Below, in pieces: positions 23,747 through 33,042 of a DNA stretch of 64,000 bases. The stretch covers positions 248,001 to 312,000 of the forward strand of contig NZ_RXHU01000015.1 in NCBI RefSeq assembly GCF_003955665.1, read 5' to 3'. This DNA is from Paenibacillus whitsoniae. GTDB taxonomy: Bacteria > Bacillota > Bacilli > Paenibacillales > NBRC-103111. The notes under the pieces are model-generated. The model was not told the origin of the DNA. It made no database searches and worked only from the letters and a program-made list of their open reading frames with translations. Every line of letters starts with the position of its first letter. Position 1 is the stretch's first letter. The position numbers were made by a program, and so were the translations under genes.

Positions 23747-24766
23747 CTATCCTTGCGTTGCCGGTGCTCCTGTTGACTGTCTCACAATCAACTCAGGCCG
23801 CATCACAACACGTTGTTTGTCTTGCGATCTTTTCTTCAGCTCCATCAGGAGCAAGTCAACCACTTGTTTCCCCATCGGTTCAATAGGCTGGGCAATGGTT
23901 GTTAGAGGCGGATCGGTTACAGAAGCCAGAATCGTATTATCGAATCCAATGACGGATACATCCTCCGGCACACGGAGCTTGAGCTGCTTCGCAGCCTGCA
24001 AGGCGCCGATCGCCAGCATATCATTGCAGCAGAAAAGCGCCGTGGGTCTTACAGCTGCGGGCTGCTCCAATAGCGATAATGCTTCGCGTTTGCCATTCTC
24101 AACGGTGTAGCTGCAATTGCGCACGCTTGTGTCGGAGAGCGTTATGCCTGCTTCGCCCAGCGTGTGCAAGAAGCCTTTGACCCGTTCACGGCTGCTCGTG
24201 ACTTTGGAATGCTCAGCAAGAATCGCCATGCGTTTATGCCCCAACGCTATCAAATGGCTGGCGGACATACGGCCTCCAACAAAATCGTCAACAACGACGG
24301 TATGCAGCGCCAGGTCTTGCATTTCCCGGGCAATCATGACGACAGGAATCGCGCGATCCATAATCGGCTTCAGCATATCTTTATTATCCATACCGGTTCC
24401 GATAATCATGCCGTCTACACTTTTCTGCTGAAGCAGCGTTAAATAGCGCTCAACACGCTCATCTTTGTTATCCGTGCTGCAGATGATCAGGCTATACCCC
24501 ATCTCATGCCCTTGATCCTCCACCGCTCTTGCAATTTCAGCAAAAAACGGGTTGGAAATGTCCGGAACGACCAATCCCAATGTATAGGTTTTTTTTCCGG
24601 TAAGGGCGGATGCGATCACACTAGGCTGATAATTCAGCCTTTCCATTGTTTTCAATATTTCAGCGCGGCGTTCTTCGCTAATTTTGCCTTTGCCATTCAT
24701 GACCTGCGAGACGGCGGCAATCGATACGCCTGCTTCTCTGGCTACATCGTAAATGGTCGCTTTCAT
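23747..24766 (-). CDS. LacI-family regulator (paralogue 3), last gene of the iol unit
   Basis: This 339-residue LacI/GalR repressor has helix-turn-helix KATIYDVAREAGVSIAAVSQVMNGKGKI, hinge QPSVIASALTGKKTYTLGLVVPDISNPFF, and the sensor segment VVVDDFVGGRMSASHLIALGHKRMAILAEH. It is so similar to paralogue 2 that the pair must have arisen by tandem duplication. It begins 66 nt after iolB on the same strand with no terminator between, so it is probably co-transcribed with iolDECAJGB and could give feedback on that operon. Bacillus iol operons use the DeoR-type IolR, which is absent here; this LacI pair probably takes that role (inference). Confidence 0.88.
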   Translation of the reverse strand: MKATIYDVAREAGVSIAAVSQVMNGKGKISEERRAEILKTMERLNYQPSVIASALTGKKTYTLGLVVPDISNPFFAEIARAVEDQGHEMGYSLIICSTDNKDERVERYLTLLQQKSVDGMIIGTGMDNKDMLKPIMDRAIPVVMIAREMQDLALHTVVVDDFVGGRMSASHLIALGHKRMAILAEHSKVTSSRERVKGFLHTLGEAGITLSDTSVRNCSYTVENGKREALSLLEQPAAVRPTALFCCNDMLAIGALQAAKQLKLRVPEDVSVIGFDNTILASVTDPPLTTIAQPIEPMGKQVVDLLLMELKKRSQDKQRVVMRPELIVRQSTGAPATQG

Positions 24767-24832
24767 TCGAATACCCCATTTTTCGTTAATATTCCATCAT
24801 TATGACGGGGCATCCCAGAATTTGCAACCTCC

Positions 24833-25648
24833 CTATGCTTTACCCGGTGGGGTCATGATCCAGGCATGATCAGGGTCATTATGGAATTTCCACGTTCGTG
24901 AAGGGCCTGCCATGACATTCAAATAATAGACATCATAGCCTGGAGGAGCCGATACCGGATGATAGCCGCGAGGAACGAGGACAACTTCTCCATTTTTCAC
25001 AATCAAGGTTTCATCTAACGAACGATCATCGGTATATACACGCTGCACCGCAAAGCCCTGCTCCGGTTGAACACGGAAATAGTACGTCTCTTCCAGCAAA
25101 GATTCTTCCGGAAGCGCATCGCGATCATGCTTGTGCGGCGGATAGCTGGACCAATGTCCGTTCGGTGTAAACACTTCAACGACCAGTAAGCTGTCGGCAG
25201 GCTCGTTCTCAGGCAAAATATTATGAATATAACGCTCTATATTCCCATAACCGCGCGTTTCAACGGCCACTTGCCCAGGCGCTATCAACCGGGAAGGATG
25301 GTTTCCGGCGCCAGGGGCAGCGCAGATCGCGAGCTCCAGTGACGTTAAGGCCTTCACTTCGTACCAGTCCCCGCTGGCCACATATACCGAGTATGGCGGC
25401 AGCTGCTCGAATACGCTCATGCGCTCCCCGATCCCCGTCCATGCCTCATCCTTCGTGTGAACATCCGCTTTGCCGCTTACCAGAACAAGACATACTTCGT
25501 TGTCTGCCGTGTCACGTCTCACCGACTGACCGGCTTCCAGCTTCACCACTTCAAAACCGACATGCTGCCACCCCGCCGATTCCGGTGTTACGAGCAATAC
25601 ACGGCCTTCCTCCGTAGGAGCAGTCGGCGATACAATCAATTCAGCCAT
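24833..25648 (-). CDS. iolB: 5-deoxy-glucuronate isomerase IolB
   Basis: This 271-residue cytoplasmic bicupin isomerises 5-deoxy-D-glucuronate to 2-deoxy-5-keto-D-gluconate in myo-inositol catabolism. Landmarks: the conserved PPHKHD metal-binding segment at about 173, EETYYFRVQPEQGFAVQRVYTDDRSLDE, and VLVPRGYHPVSAPPGYDVYYLNVMAGP near the C-terminus with the final His ligand. Length equals that of Bacillus IolB. It sits 17 nt after iolG and ahead of the LacI gene in the operon. Confidence 0.95.
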   Translation of the reverse strand: MAELIVSPTAPTEEGRVLLVTPESAGWQHVGFEVVKLEAGQSVRRDTADNEVCLVLVSGKADVHTKDEAWTGIGERMSVFEQLPPYSVYVASGDWYEVKALTSLELAICAAPGAGNHPSRLIAPGQVAVETRGYGNIERYIHNILPENEPADSLLVVEVFTPNGHWSSYPPHKHDRDALPEESLLEETYYFRVQPEQGFAVQRVYTDDRSLDETLIVKNGEVVLVPRGYHPVSAPPGYDVYYLNVMAGPSRTWKFHNDPDHAWIMTPPGKA

Positions 25649-25665
25649 TGCGATTATCCCTCCCG

Positions 25666-26700
25666 CTACGCGTTTTGATTCAGCAATTCCAAAGCTTCGC
25701 TCACCTTCACGGGACGACCCAAGCGAGCAGACAGCTTGGCCGCCAACGCAATACGTTCAGCTTGAACGCCGTCTTCGCCGCTGACAGGCACAGGCTTGTC
25801 GTTCAGAATCGCATCGATGAACATTTGCGTCTCTTCAATATAAGCCGTTTGATAGCGCTCCAGGAAAAAATGCAGCGGCTTATCGCTGACAATGGCGTCC
25901 GCAGTTGAAATGACTGCCGTATTCGGATGGTCATTCGCTACCGCAACGCTGCCTTTGGAACCGAACACCTCAACGCGTTGATCATAGCCGTATACCGCTT
26001 GTCGGCTGTTATCAATCACACCTAGTGCCCCATTAGCAAACCGCAGAGAGACAACAGCGGTATCTACGTCGCCGTGCTGAGCAAAATCCGGATTGATTAA
26101 CACATTCCCGATCGCATAGACTTCCTCGACCTCGCTGCCGGACACATAACGAGCCATATCGAAATCATGAATCATCATATCCATGAAAATACCGCCCGAC
26201 ACCTTCACGTAATCGATATGCGGCGGATTCGGGTCACGGGACGTGATTTTAATAATGTGCGGTTCGCCGATTCCTCCGTTCTGCACGACCTCTTGCACAC
26301 GTTTGAAGTTATGATCAAATCTGCGATTGAAGCCGATTTGCAGCTTCACGCCGGCCTTTTGCACTTCGGCAATGGCTGCCTCGGTTTGTGCAATATCCAT
26401 GCTGATCGGCTTCTCACAGAAAATATGCTTGCCCGCCTTGGCGGCCTGCTCGATCAACGGTACATGGGTATCCGTGGAAGAACAGATGAAGATCGCATCG
26501 ATCTCCGCATGCTGAATCAGAATGCTGCTGTCTTTCGTGACGAGCGGAATATTGCGCGCCGCCGCCCACGCGTCCAACTCCGGCCCGGCAAATAAATCGC
26601 TTACCGCAATAATTTCTACCTCTGGTATCCGCAACAAATTGTCCGCATGGATTTTGCCGATTCGACCGGCACCGATGATACCGATTCTCATTTTTTTCAT
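25666..26700 (-). CDS. iolG: Inositol 2-dehydrogenase IolG
   Basis: This 344-residue Gfo/Idh/MocA-family enzyme oxidises myo-inositol to scyllo-inosose with NAD+, the first step of the pathway. The N-terminal Rossmann fold carries GIIGAGRIGKIHADN. The EKPISMDI motif with the catalytic Lys is at about 98-105, and FMDMMIHDFDMARYVSG carries the conserved Asp and His of the active site. The match to IolG is strong, including ITSRDPNPPHIDYVKVSGG. It lies 1 nt after iolJ and 17 nt before iolB. The TIM-barrel isomerase in the import operon could feed it other stereoisomers. Confidence 0.93.
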   Translation of the reverse strand: MKKMRIGIIGAGRIGKIHADNLLRIPEVEIIAVSDLFAGPELDAWAAARNIPLVTKDSSILIQHAEIDAIFICSSTDTHVPLIEQAAKAGKHIFCEKPISMDIAQTEAAIAEVQKAGVKLQIGFNRRFDHNFKRVQEVVQNGGIGEPHIIKITSRDPNPPHIDYVKVSGGIFMDMMIHDFDMARYVSGSEVEEVYAIGNVLINPDFAQHGDVDTAVVSLRFANGALGVIDNSRQAVYGYDQRVEVFGSKGSVAVANDHPNTAVISTADAIVSDKPLHFFLERYQTAYIEETQMFIDAILNDKPVPVSGEDGVQAERIALAAKLSARLGRPVKVSEALELLNQNA

Positions 26701-26701
26701 C

Positions 26702-27577
26702 CTAGTTCCCTCCCGCTTTACCAGCGCAGCCGAATAATTGAATTTTGGCCCTGACCGAAGCCGTAATTGCTTCCCGAGCCGGAATCAAATAATTCCGAGG
26801 ATCATAGGCAGTTGGATGTTCATTTAGAAAAGTGCGAATCGCCGTTGTACACGCAATCTGATTATCGGTATTCACATTAATTTTGGCTGTGCCGCAAGCA
26901 ATCGCTTGCCGAATCTCGCCATCAGGAAGACCGCTCCCGCCATGAAGCACAAGCGGCAAGCCCGTCATCGCCCGGATTTCAGCCATCCGTTCGAAGCCCA
27001 GCTTCGGTTGACCGCGATACGGACCGTGCACTGAGCCGAGCGCAGGCGCCAGACAATCGATGCCTGTTTCTCGAACGAGCCTGACACAGTCCTCTGGCAC
27101 CGCATACATCCCTTCGGCTTCATCGACAACCAGATCATCTTCGCGACCGGTTATCCGACCGATTTCGGATTCAACGGAGACGCCGAGTACGTGAGCAGCC
27201 TGGGTAACTTGACGCGTCACTTCAATGTTGTGCGCCAAGGGATGATGAGAAGCATCGATCATCACGGAGGTGAATCCGGCATGAATCGCTTGAATGCAGA
27301 CGTCATACGAAGTGCCGTGGTCCAGATGCAGCGCAACAGGAACGGTAATCCCGTAGTGCGCGATCAAGGCCTTTACCATGCCTGCAATGCAAGGCAATCC
27401 GCCCATGTAGGGAATATACGCCTCGCTAACGCCGAGAATAACCGGCGCCTGTTCCGCTTGCGCTCCTTGCAAAATCGCTTGCGTAAACTCAAGATTGTTC
27501 AAATTAAATTGCCCGACGGCATAGTGGCCAGCCAGGGCTTGCTCCAGCATGTCATTCATCGAAACAAGTGTCATCAT
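26702..27577 (-). CDS. iolJ: 6-phospho-5-dehydro-2-deoxy-D-gluconate aldolase IolJ
   Basis: This 291-residue class II (zinc) aldolase splits 2-deoxy-5-keto-gluconate-6-phosphate into dihydroxyacetone phosphate and malonate semialdehyde. Zinc and substrate motifs of the fructose-bisphosphate aldolase II family are present: LHLDHGTSYD (about 80-90), SVESEIGRITGRED, and VLHGGSGLPDGEI. The iol context separates it from the glycolytic aldolase. Two consecutive ATGs start the frame after a GGGGGAG site. It is positioned between iolA and iolG. Confidence 0.9.
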   Translation of the reverse strand: MMTLVSMNDMLEQALAGHYAVGQFNLNNLEFTQAILQGAQAEQAPVILGVSEAYIPYMGGLPCIAGMVKALIAHYGITVPVALHLDHGTSYDVCIQAIHAGFTSVMIDASHHPLAHNIEVTRQVTQAAHVLGVSVESEIGRITGREDDLVVDEAEGMYAVPEDCVRLVRETGIDCLAPALGSVHGPYRGQPKLGFERMAEIRAMTGLPLVLHGGSGLPDGEIRQAIACGTAKINVNTDNQIACTTAIRTFLNEHPTAYDPRNYLIPAREAITASVRAKIQLFGCAGKAGGN

Positions 27578-27601
27578 GTTCTCCCCCGGTCGAGCTCTCT
27601 G

Positions 27602-29047
27602 TTACCAGCGAGCTGTAACCATTTTTTTACGGGTATAGAATTCCACGCCGTCGGTACCGTTGGCGTGCAGATCGCCGTAGAACGATTTTTTCCAACCGGA
27701 GAACGGGAAGAACGCCATCGGCGCCGGCACCCCCAGGTTAACGCCTAACATGCCCGCATCAATCGTTTCGCGGAATTGACGAACGTTGCTGCCGTCTTGC
27801 GTGAAAAGACACGCGCCGTTTGCGAACTCGGAGCGATTCGCGAGTTCAATCGCTTCTTCCAGCGTGGCTACACGCACGATGGAAAGCACCGGAGCGAAAA
27901 TCTCATCCTCCCAAATTTTCATCTCGCACTGCACATGATCGAAAATTGTCGGTCCAACGAAATAACCGGCATCACCGGTAGCCGCATCTTTACGGCCATC
28001 GCGAATCATGATCGCGCCTTCTTTTTCACCAAGCTCAATATATCTCAACGTACGGGCCTTGTGTGAATCACGAATGACAGGTCCCAGGAACACACCTTCA
28101 TCATTGCCGTTGCCGATCGTAATGCTGTTCGCCGCTTCAAGCAGCTTGCTGACCAGCGTATCCGCGATATCGCCGACCGCTACAACGACGGAGCACGCCA
28201 TGCAGCGCTCGCCCGCGCTGCCGAACGACGCGTTCGTAATTTCTTTCACCGCAATGGCCAGATTCGCGTCCGGCATGACGATGGAGTGATTTTTCGCGCC
28301 GGCCAACGCTTGCACGCGTTTGCCATTCGCCGCAGCCGTTGTGTACACATATTCGGCGACCGGCTGCGAGCCAACGAAGGAAATCGCTTTGATTCCCGGA
28401 TGTTCCAGCAACCCGTTCACCACATCATGCGCGCCGTGAACGACGTTGAGCACACCGGCCGGCAAGCCGGCTTCGTGGAACAGCTCCGCCAGACGGTTCG
28501 CCAGGTGCGGCGTGCGTTCGGACGGCTTCAAGACGAACGTATTGCCGCAGGCAATCGCAAGCGGGAACATCCAGCAAGGTACCATCATCGGGAAGTTGAA
28601 CGGCGTAATCCCGCCGATGACCCCGATCGGGTACCGGTACATGCCGGATTCAAGATTGGAGGCGATATCCGGAAGCTGTTTGCCCATCATCAGCGACGGC
28701 GCGCCTGCTGCGAATTCAACGCACTCGATGCCGCGAAGTACTTCGCCGTAAGCTTCTGCGTAGCTTTTGCCATTCTCTTGCGTAACGATTCGTGCAAGCT
28801 CTTCCCAGTTATCAACCAGGAGCTGCTGGTATTTAAAAAGAATGCGCGCTCTGCGCGGGACTGGTGTACGGCTCCAGGTTTTGAAAGCCTCTTGTGAATT
28901 GCGAACCGCTTGATCAACTTCCGCCTTGGTCGAAATGGGAATATAGGACAGAATTTCTTCCGTTGCCGGATTCATGACCGGTTCTGATTGTGTCGAAGCT
29001 GAAGCGACCCATTCGCCGCCAATCCAGTTTTTCAGTCGTTGCGTCAT
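27602..29047 (-). CDS. iolA: Malonate-semialdehyde dehydrogenase (acylating) IolA/MmsA
   Basis: This 481-residue aldehyde dehydrogenase converts malonate semialdehyde, CoA and NAD+ to acetyl-CoA and CO2, the last iol step. It shows the MmsA pattern: INPATE-like start ([15 protein letters not shown]), [56 protein letters not shown], and the catalytic Cys in [11 protein letters not shown]. The end [21 protein letters not shown] is characteristic of this CoA-acylating group. It sits 24 nt upstream of iolJ and 32 nt after iolC. Confidence 0.93.
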   Translation of the reverse strand: MTQRLKNWIGGEWVASASTQSEPVMNPATEEILSYIPISTKAEVDQAVRNSQEAFKTWSRTPVPRRARILFKYQQLLVDNWEELARIVTQENGKSYAEAYGEVLRGIECVEFAAGAPSLMMGKQLPDIASNLESGMYRYPIGVIGGITPFNFPMMVPCWMFPLAIACGNTFVLKPSERTPHLANRLAELFHEAGLPAGVLNVVHGAHDVVNGLLEHPGIKAISFVGSQPVAEYVYTTAAANGKRVQALAGAKNHSIVMPDANLAIAVKEITNASFGSAGERCMACSVVVAVGDIADTLVSKLLEAANSITIGNGNDEGVFLGPVIRDSHKARTLRYIELGEKEGAIMIRDGRKDAATGDAGYFVGPTIFDHVQCEMKIWEDEIFAPVLSIVRVATLEEAIELANRSEFANGACLFTQDGSNVRQFRETIDAGMLGVNLGVPAPMAFFPFSGWKKSFYGDLHANGTDGVEFYTRKKMVTARW

Positions 29048-29079
29048 TTCGCTAACACTCCCTTGGTATGGTAGTAAAT

Positions 29080-30090
29080 TTAAGAAACGATAATTTCTCC
29101 ACGATTGCAGCGCTCAATATAGGCCTCGACTTGTGCCGACGTCGGCATTGCATCCGAGCAGCTGTGGCTCGAAATGACGATACAGGCGGCGGCGCTTCCG
29201 TATTCCATGCTTTTCTCCAGCGTCCAACCTTGCATAACGCCGTAAATAAACCCTGCCGCATACGAATCGCCAGCCCCGAAGGTTTTCACAACTTTGGCAG
29301 GGAAGCTCTTCGCGCGGTGACCGATTCCGTCCTGGGTATACGCAATGGAGCCATCTTTGCCGTGCTTGATAATAACAATTTTCGCCGCGTAATCGAACCA
29401 TTTGGCCGCTGTAATTTTGTCGTCCTTGTGCGGGTTATGCTCGAATTGCTCCATCATATCGAACTCTTCACGCGTGCCGAGGATGATGTCGCATTTCTCG
29501 GCGGCCAAATTATAATACACCGCCGTCTCTTCCGGAGAGGTCCACGTGTACGGACGATAATCCAGATCGAACACAATGACCGCCCCATGCTTCTTGGCAT
29601 AGTTTAGCGCCTGGAACACCGCTTCGCGGGAAGGACTTTGCGCCAGCGCCGTACCAGAGATCAGCAGCACCTTGGCTTTGGCAATCAGGGACTCATCAAC
29701 CTCTCTCGCCATTAGTTTCAAATCAGCCGCGTTATCCCTGTACATGAGAATGCTGCAATCCGTCGGGCTCTTAATTTCAGTAAAAGCAAGTCCTGTTGTA
29801 GCTCCGGTATAATCCGTCACCACATTGCTCGTATCAATCGCATTCTTCTCCAAATAGCTGGAGATGAAACGGCCCATCTGATCGTTGGCGATTTTACCGA
29901 TAAAAGCGGTCTTCATCCCTAATCTGGACATCCCAATCGTAATATTGGCCGGAGATCCGCCGACGTACTTGGTGAATGTCATCGTCTCTTCCATAGGACG
30001 GTTGATTTCATTCGCATTCAAATCAATGCAAAGTCTGCCGATGGCAACAAAATCCAGCTGTTTCGCTTGCGGGAACACAACATAGGTCAT
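29080..30090 (-). CDS. iolC: 5-dehydro-2-deoxygluconokinase IolC
   Basis: This 336-residue PfkB-family (ribokinase fold) sugar kinase phosphorylates 2-deoxy-5-keto-D-gluconate at O6. The N-terminal substrate region has [17 protein letters not shown], and the C-terminal catalytic block [15 protein letters not shown] contains the anion hole and catalytic Asp. Its ATG overlaps the iolE stop by 4 nt (ATGA), indicating translational coupling. Confidence 0.93.
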   Translation of the reverse strand: MTYVVFPQAKQLDFVAIGRLCIDLNANEINRPMEETMTFTKYVGGSPANITIGMSRLGMKTAFIGKIANDQMGRFISSYLEKNAIDTSNVVTDYTGATTGLAFTEIKSPTDCSILMYRDNAADLKLMAREVDESLIAKAKVLLISGTALAQSPSREAVFQALNYAKKHGAVIVFDLDYRPYTWTSPEETAVYYNLAAEKCDIILGTREEFDMMEQFEHNPHKDDKITAAKWFDYAAKIVIIKHGKDGSIAYTQDGIGHRAKSFPAKVVKTFGAGDSYAAGFIYGVMQGWTLEKSMEYGSAAACIVISSHSCSDAMPTSAQVEAYIERCNRGEIIVS

Positions 30091-31004
30091 GGTCGATTAC
30101 CTGCTTCCTTCGAGAGTAGGGTATGAATAAACTGCAGTGCATTGCGGGCATATTCGAAAGGATTGTGCGTTGCCGGGTCCTGCTCGCCCTCAAGCATCGC
30201 CCATCCTTGATAGTTTCTCAGCATTAATTCATCAAAGATAGGAGAGAAATCGAGACAGCCGTCGCCGGGAACCGTAAACACGCCTTTGCGGATGCACGTT
30301 ACGAAGTCCGCTTGTTCAGCACGCGCCTCATCCAGCACGGCTTGACGAATATCTTTCAAATGAATATATGCGATGCGATCATAATGCTTGCGAAGGACGG
30401 TCAACGGATCCGCTCCGCCATAGTAGGCATGGCCGGTATCGAACAGCAAGTAGACGAGCGACGGGTCCGTTAACGCCATCAACTTATCAATTTCCTCCGG
30501 CGACTCGACAACGGTTCCGCCGTGATGGTGATACGTCAGCTTCAGACCGTATTCCTGTGCAATCTCCCCCGCCAAATTCAATCCTTCCGCCAGGCTCTTC
30601 CAGCCCGCTTCGTCGAGTCGAAGCACTTCTTTCTCATTCGGTGTGCGGCGAGGGTCAAAATGAAGCGAGCCGCCAACTTCCGCTGTCGAGATGACCGTGC
30701 TGCCCATTTCCTTCAGGAACTCTGCATGCTTCCGGTAGGCAGCCAACTCCTCTTCCCGAAAAGCGGGATCCGAAAACAGAACGGATTTCCATTGCGAAAC
30801 CAGGCTGATCCCACGAATTGAGAGCGCTTTCTTTAGCTCGGTGACATCGGTCGGATACTTGCGTCCCATCTCCGTCCCCGTCAAACCCAAAGCCTGAATA
30901 TCATCTACAATTTGTTCAAATGTCGTATCTGCGCCATGCTCTTTGACGTCTTCTCCCACCCAGTTAATCGGGTGAATGCCAAGCTTGAACGGCAGTTGTT
31001 TCAT
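30087..31004 (-). CDS. iolE: Inosose dehydratase IolE
   Basis: This 305-residue TIM-barrel enzyme dehydrates scyllo-inosose to 3D-(3,5/4)-trihydroxycyclohexane-1,2-dione. Typical IolE features are the opening KLGIHPINWVGEDVKEHG, LGLTGTEMGRKYPTD, the metal-ligand segments LTYHHHGGTVVES and LLFDTGHAYYGG, and YIHLKDIR. The ATG at 31004 is used because GAGGTGA lies 7-8 nt upstream; an in-frame TTG-ATG pair further up lacks a site. It overlaps iolC by 4 nt and begins 21 nt after iolD. Confidence 0.93.
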   Translation of the reverse strand: MKQLPFKLGIHPINWVGEDVKEHGADTTFEQIVDDIQALGLTGTEMGRKYPTDVTELKKALSIRGISLVSQWKSVLFSDPAFREEELAAYRKHAEFLKEMGSTVISTAEVGGSLHFDPRRTPNEKEVLRLDEAGWKSLAEGLNLAGEIAQEYGLKLTYHHHGGTVVESPEEIDKLMALTDPSLVYLLFDTGHAYYGGADPLTVLRKHYDRIAYIHLKDIRQAVLDEARAEQADFVTCIRKGVFTVPGDGCLDFSPIFDELMLRNYQGWAMLEGEQDPATHNPFEYARNALQFIHTLLSKEAGNRP

Positions 31005-31025
31005 CGTGATCTCACCTCGCATCAA

Positions 31026-32891
31026 TTAAATAGGTTTGGCCGCCTGAATGCGTTTGCTCATCTCTTCATGCGCCGCAACAACTTTCGGACTTACAGAAAC
31101 TTCCGGCACGCCGACATTCCACCAGGACTCATAGCCCCCCGAGTTAGTGCCAGGCACGACGGGAATTTCGATCAGCGTCGTCACCGTTTCTTTTTTGGCT
31201 GCAAGCAAAGCTGATCTCAGCTCTTCCGCATTCGTCGCCTTGAACGCCTTCGCGCCCAGTGCTCGAGCGTGTGCCGAGAAATCGATCGGCATGTAATTGC
31301 CTGATAACGTATTGGACCCCGCATCCCGATAGCGGAATTCATTGCCGAAGCCATCGCTTCCCTGGCTGCGCTGCAAATTATGGATACATTGGTAGCCATG
31401 ATTATCGAATAGCAGAATCGTGAATTTCCGCCCTTCTTGCAGGCTTGTCACCAATTCGGAATGAAGCATCAGATAACTGCCATCACCTACGATGGCGTAC
31501 ACCTCGCGATGCGGCTCCGCTAACGCTACACCGAACGCTCCGCTGATCTCATATCCCATACAGGAGAACCCGTATTCCATATGATAGGTTTTAGGTTCCA
31601 CCGCTCGCCACAGGCGGTGCAAATCTCCGGGAAGACTTCCTGCCGCACAGACCACAACCGAAGAAGGATCAAGCATGTCATTGATAACACCCAGGGCATG
31701 GGTCTGTGCCAAGCCTTCCTGGCACTCCATCCGATACAAGCGATCTACTTCCGCATCCCACTCCGATTTCACTTCAGCAATGTAAGCCGATGCCCAGCTG
31801 CTTGCAAAAGAACCGGCGGCTAATCTTTCCTGCAGCGCGCGCAGCGCTTCTTTCGCATCAGCGGTAATGCCGATGCCATTCAGCTTCGCGGTATCGAAGC
31901 CGCTAATATTGATATTGATAAATTGCGCATCCGGATTGGCAAACGCCGATTTGGAAGCTGTCGTAAAATCGGAATACCTCGTTCCTACGCCGATAATCAG
32001 ATCCGCCTCTTTCGCCAGCAGATTCGCCGCAAGCGATCCGGTTACGCCGATTGCACCGACATTCAGCGGATGATTCCAGGCAAGCGCGCTTTTCCCGGCT
32101 TGCGTCTCCGCGACTGGTATGCCGAACGCCGTTGCGAAATCCGCCACCTCTTGCGCGGCTCCCGCATAATGAACACCGCCGCCGGCAATAAGCAACGGTC
32201 GCTGCTTGCCTTGACACAATGCGGCAGCCCGCTCAATCGATTCCCGGGATGGCGATCGGCGATCGAGATAATGAATCTTTTTCTCAAAGAACACTTCCGG
32301 GTAATCATACGCCTCCGCTTGCACATCTTGCGGCAAAGCCAGCGTAACCGCGCCGGTCTCCGCCGGATCTGTCAGGACCCGCATCGCTTGAATCGCTGCC
32401 GTCATCAATTGCTCCGGACGAACAATGCGATCCCAATATTTGCTTACCATCTTGAAAGGGTCCGTCGCAGACACCGTATAATCGCTCGCCACTTCCAGCT
32501 GCTGCAGCACAGGGTCAGGCTGCCTCGAAGCAAAATTATCACCCGGAAGCAAAAGCACAGGAATACGATTCACAGTCGCTGTTGCTGCTGCTGTAATCAT
32601 ATTCAGCGCACCAGGTCCGATCGACGTCGTGCAAGCATAGATTTGCTGACGATTCTTCTGCTTGGCGAAGGCCGCTGCCGTATGAACCATCCCTTGCTCG
32701 TTCTTGCCCTGTATGTAAGTAAGACTGCCCGGGCTTCGTTCCAATGCCTCGCCTATTCCCGTTACATTGCCATGCCCGAAAATACCTATGACGCCTTGCA
32801 CAAATTTCGTCTCCATCCCATCGATGGAAACGTACTGTTGATCCAAAAAACGAAGCAAGGCTTGCGACATCGTAAGTCGAATTGTACGCAT
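31026..32891 (-). CDS. iolD: 3D-(3,5/4)-trihydroxycyclohexane-1,2-dione hydrolase IolD
   Basis: This 621-residue thiamine-diphosphate enzyme opens the cyclohexane ring to 5-deoxy-glucuronate. It has the N-terminal PYR domain (GVIGIFGHGNVTGIGEAL; catalytic Glu region QGKNEQGMVHTAAAFAKQ), the central domain (about 200-340) and the C-terminal PP domain with the ThDP/Mg2+ motif GDGSYLMLHSELVTSLQEGRKFTILLFDNHG. It is the first gene of the iol operon: ATG at 32891 with AGAAGGGAG upstream, a strong promoter and three LacI-type operators immediately before it. Confidence 0.95.
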   Translation of the reverse strand: MRTIRLTMSQALLRFLDQQYVSIDGMETKFVQGVIGIFGHGNVTGIGEALERSPGSLTYIQGKNEQGMVHTAAAFAKQKNRQQIYACTTSIGPGALNMITAAATATVNRIPVLLLPGDNFASRQPDPVLQQLEVASDYTVSATDPFKMVSKYWDRIVRPEQLMTAAIQAMRVLTDPAETGAVTLALPQDVQAEAYDYPEVFFEKKIHYLDRRSPSRESIERAAALCQGKQRPLLIAGGGVHYAGAAQEVADFATAFGIPVAETQAGKSALAWNHPLNVGAIGVTGSLAANLLAKEADLIIGVGTRYSDFTTASKSAFANPDAQFININISGFDTAKLNGIGITADAKEALRALQERLAAGSFASSWASAYIAEVKSEWDAEVDRLYRMECQEGLAQTHALGVINDMLDPSSVVVCAAGSLPGDLHRLWRAVEPKTYHMEYGFSCMGYEISGAFGVALAEPHREVYAIVGDGSYLMLHSELVTSLQEGRKFTILLFDNHGYQCIHNLQRSQGSDGFGNEFRYRDAGSNTLSGNYMPIDFSAHARALGAKAFKATNAEELRSALLAAKKETVTTLIEIPVVPGTNSGGYESWWNVGVPEVSVSPKVVAAHEEMSKRIQAAKPI

Positions 32892-32915
32892 GAAGATCTC
32901 CCTTCTACTCGCATG

Positions 32916-32972
32916 GGTTAAGCGCTTAATCCTTTAAAGGTTAGCGCTTAACCATTTGAGTTAAGCGCTTTA
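32916..32972. promoter_or_regulatory. Three LacI-type operators (type B) at the iol promoter
   Basis: GGTTAAGCGCTTAATCC (32916-32932), GGTTAGCGCTTAACC (32939-32953) and TTAAGCGCTTTA (32961-32972) are repeats of one palindrome with a central CG, with centres about 21-22 bp apart (two helical turns). They fill the space between the -10 and the iolD ribosome binding site. Confidence 0.75.
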
Positions 32973-32977
32973 TCCAG

Positions 32978-33006
32978 ATAATACATGATATTTTTCTGCC
33001 TAGCAA
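32978..33006 (-). promoter_or_regulatory. iol operon promoter
   Basis: TTGCTA (33006-33001), a 17-bp spacer, then TATTAT (32983-32978). The first operator overlaps the expected transcription start, so repression should block initiation or escape. Confidence 0.7.
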
Positions 33007-33042
33007 CAGTTTTTTTAAAATAAACACGAATAGGACTTCATC

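Noticed and set aside
22568..24766. Assembly duplication of one LacI gene
   Set aside because: The copies differ throughout, have different flanks and separate control signals, so they are true paralogues.
31923..32921. Plus-strand open frame of 332 codons
   Set aside because: It lies opposite iolD, is Arg/His-rich, and results from codon bias on the other strand.
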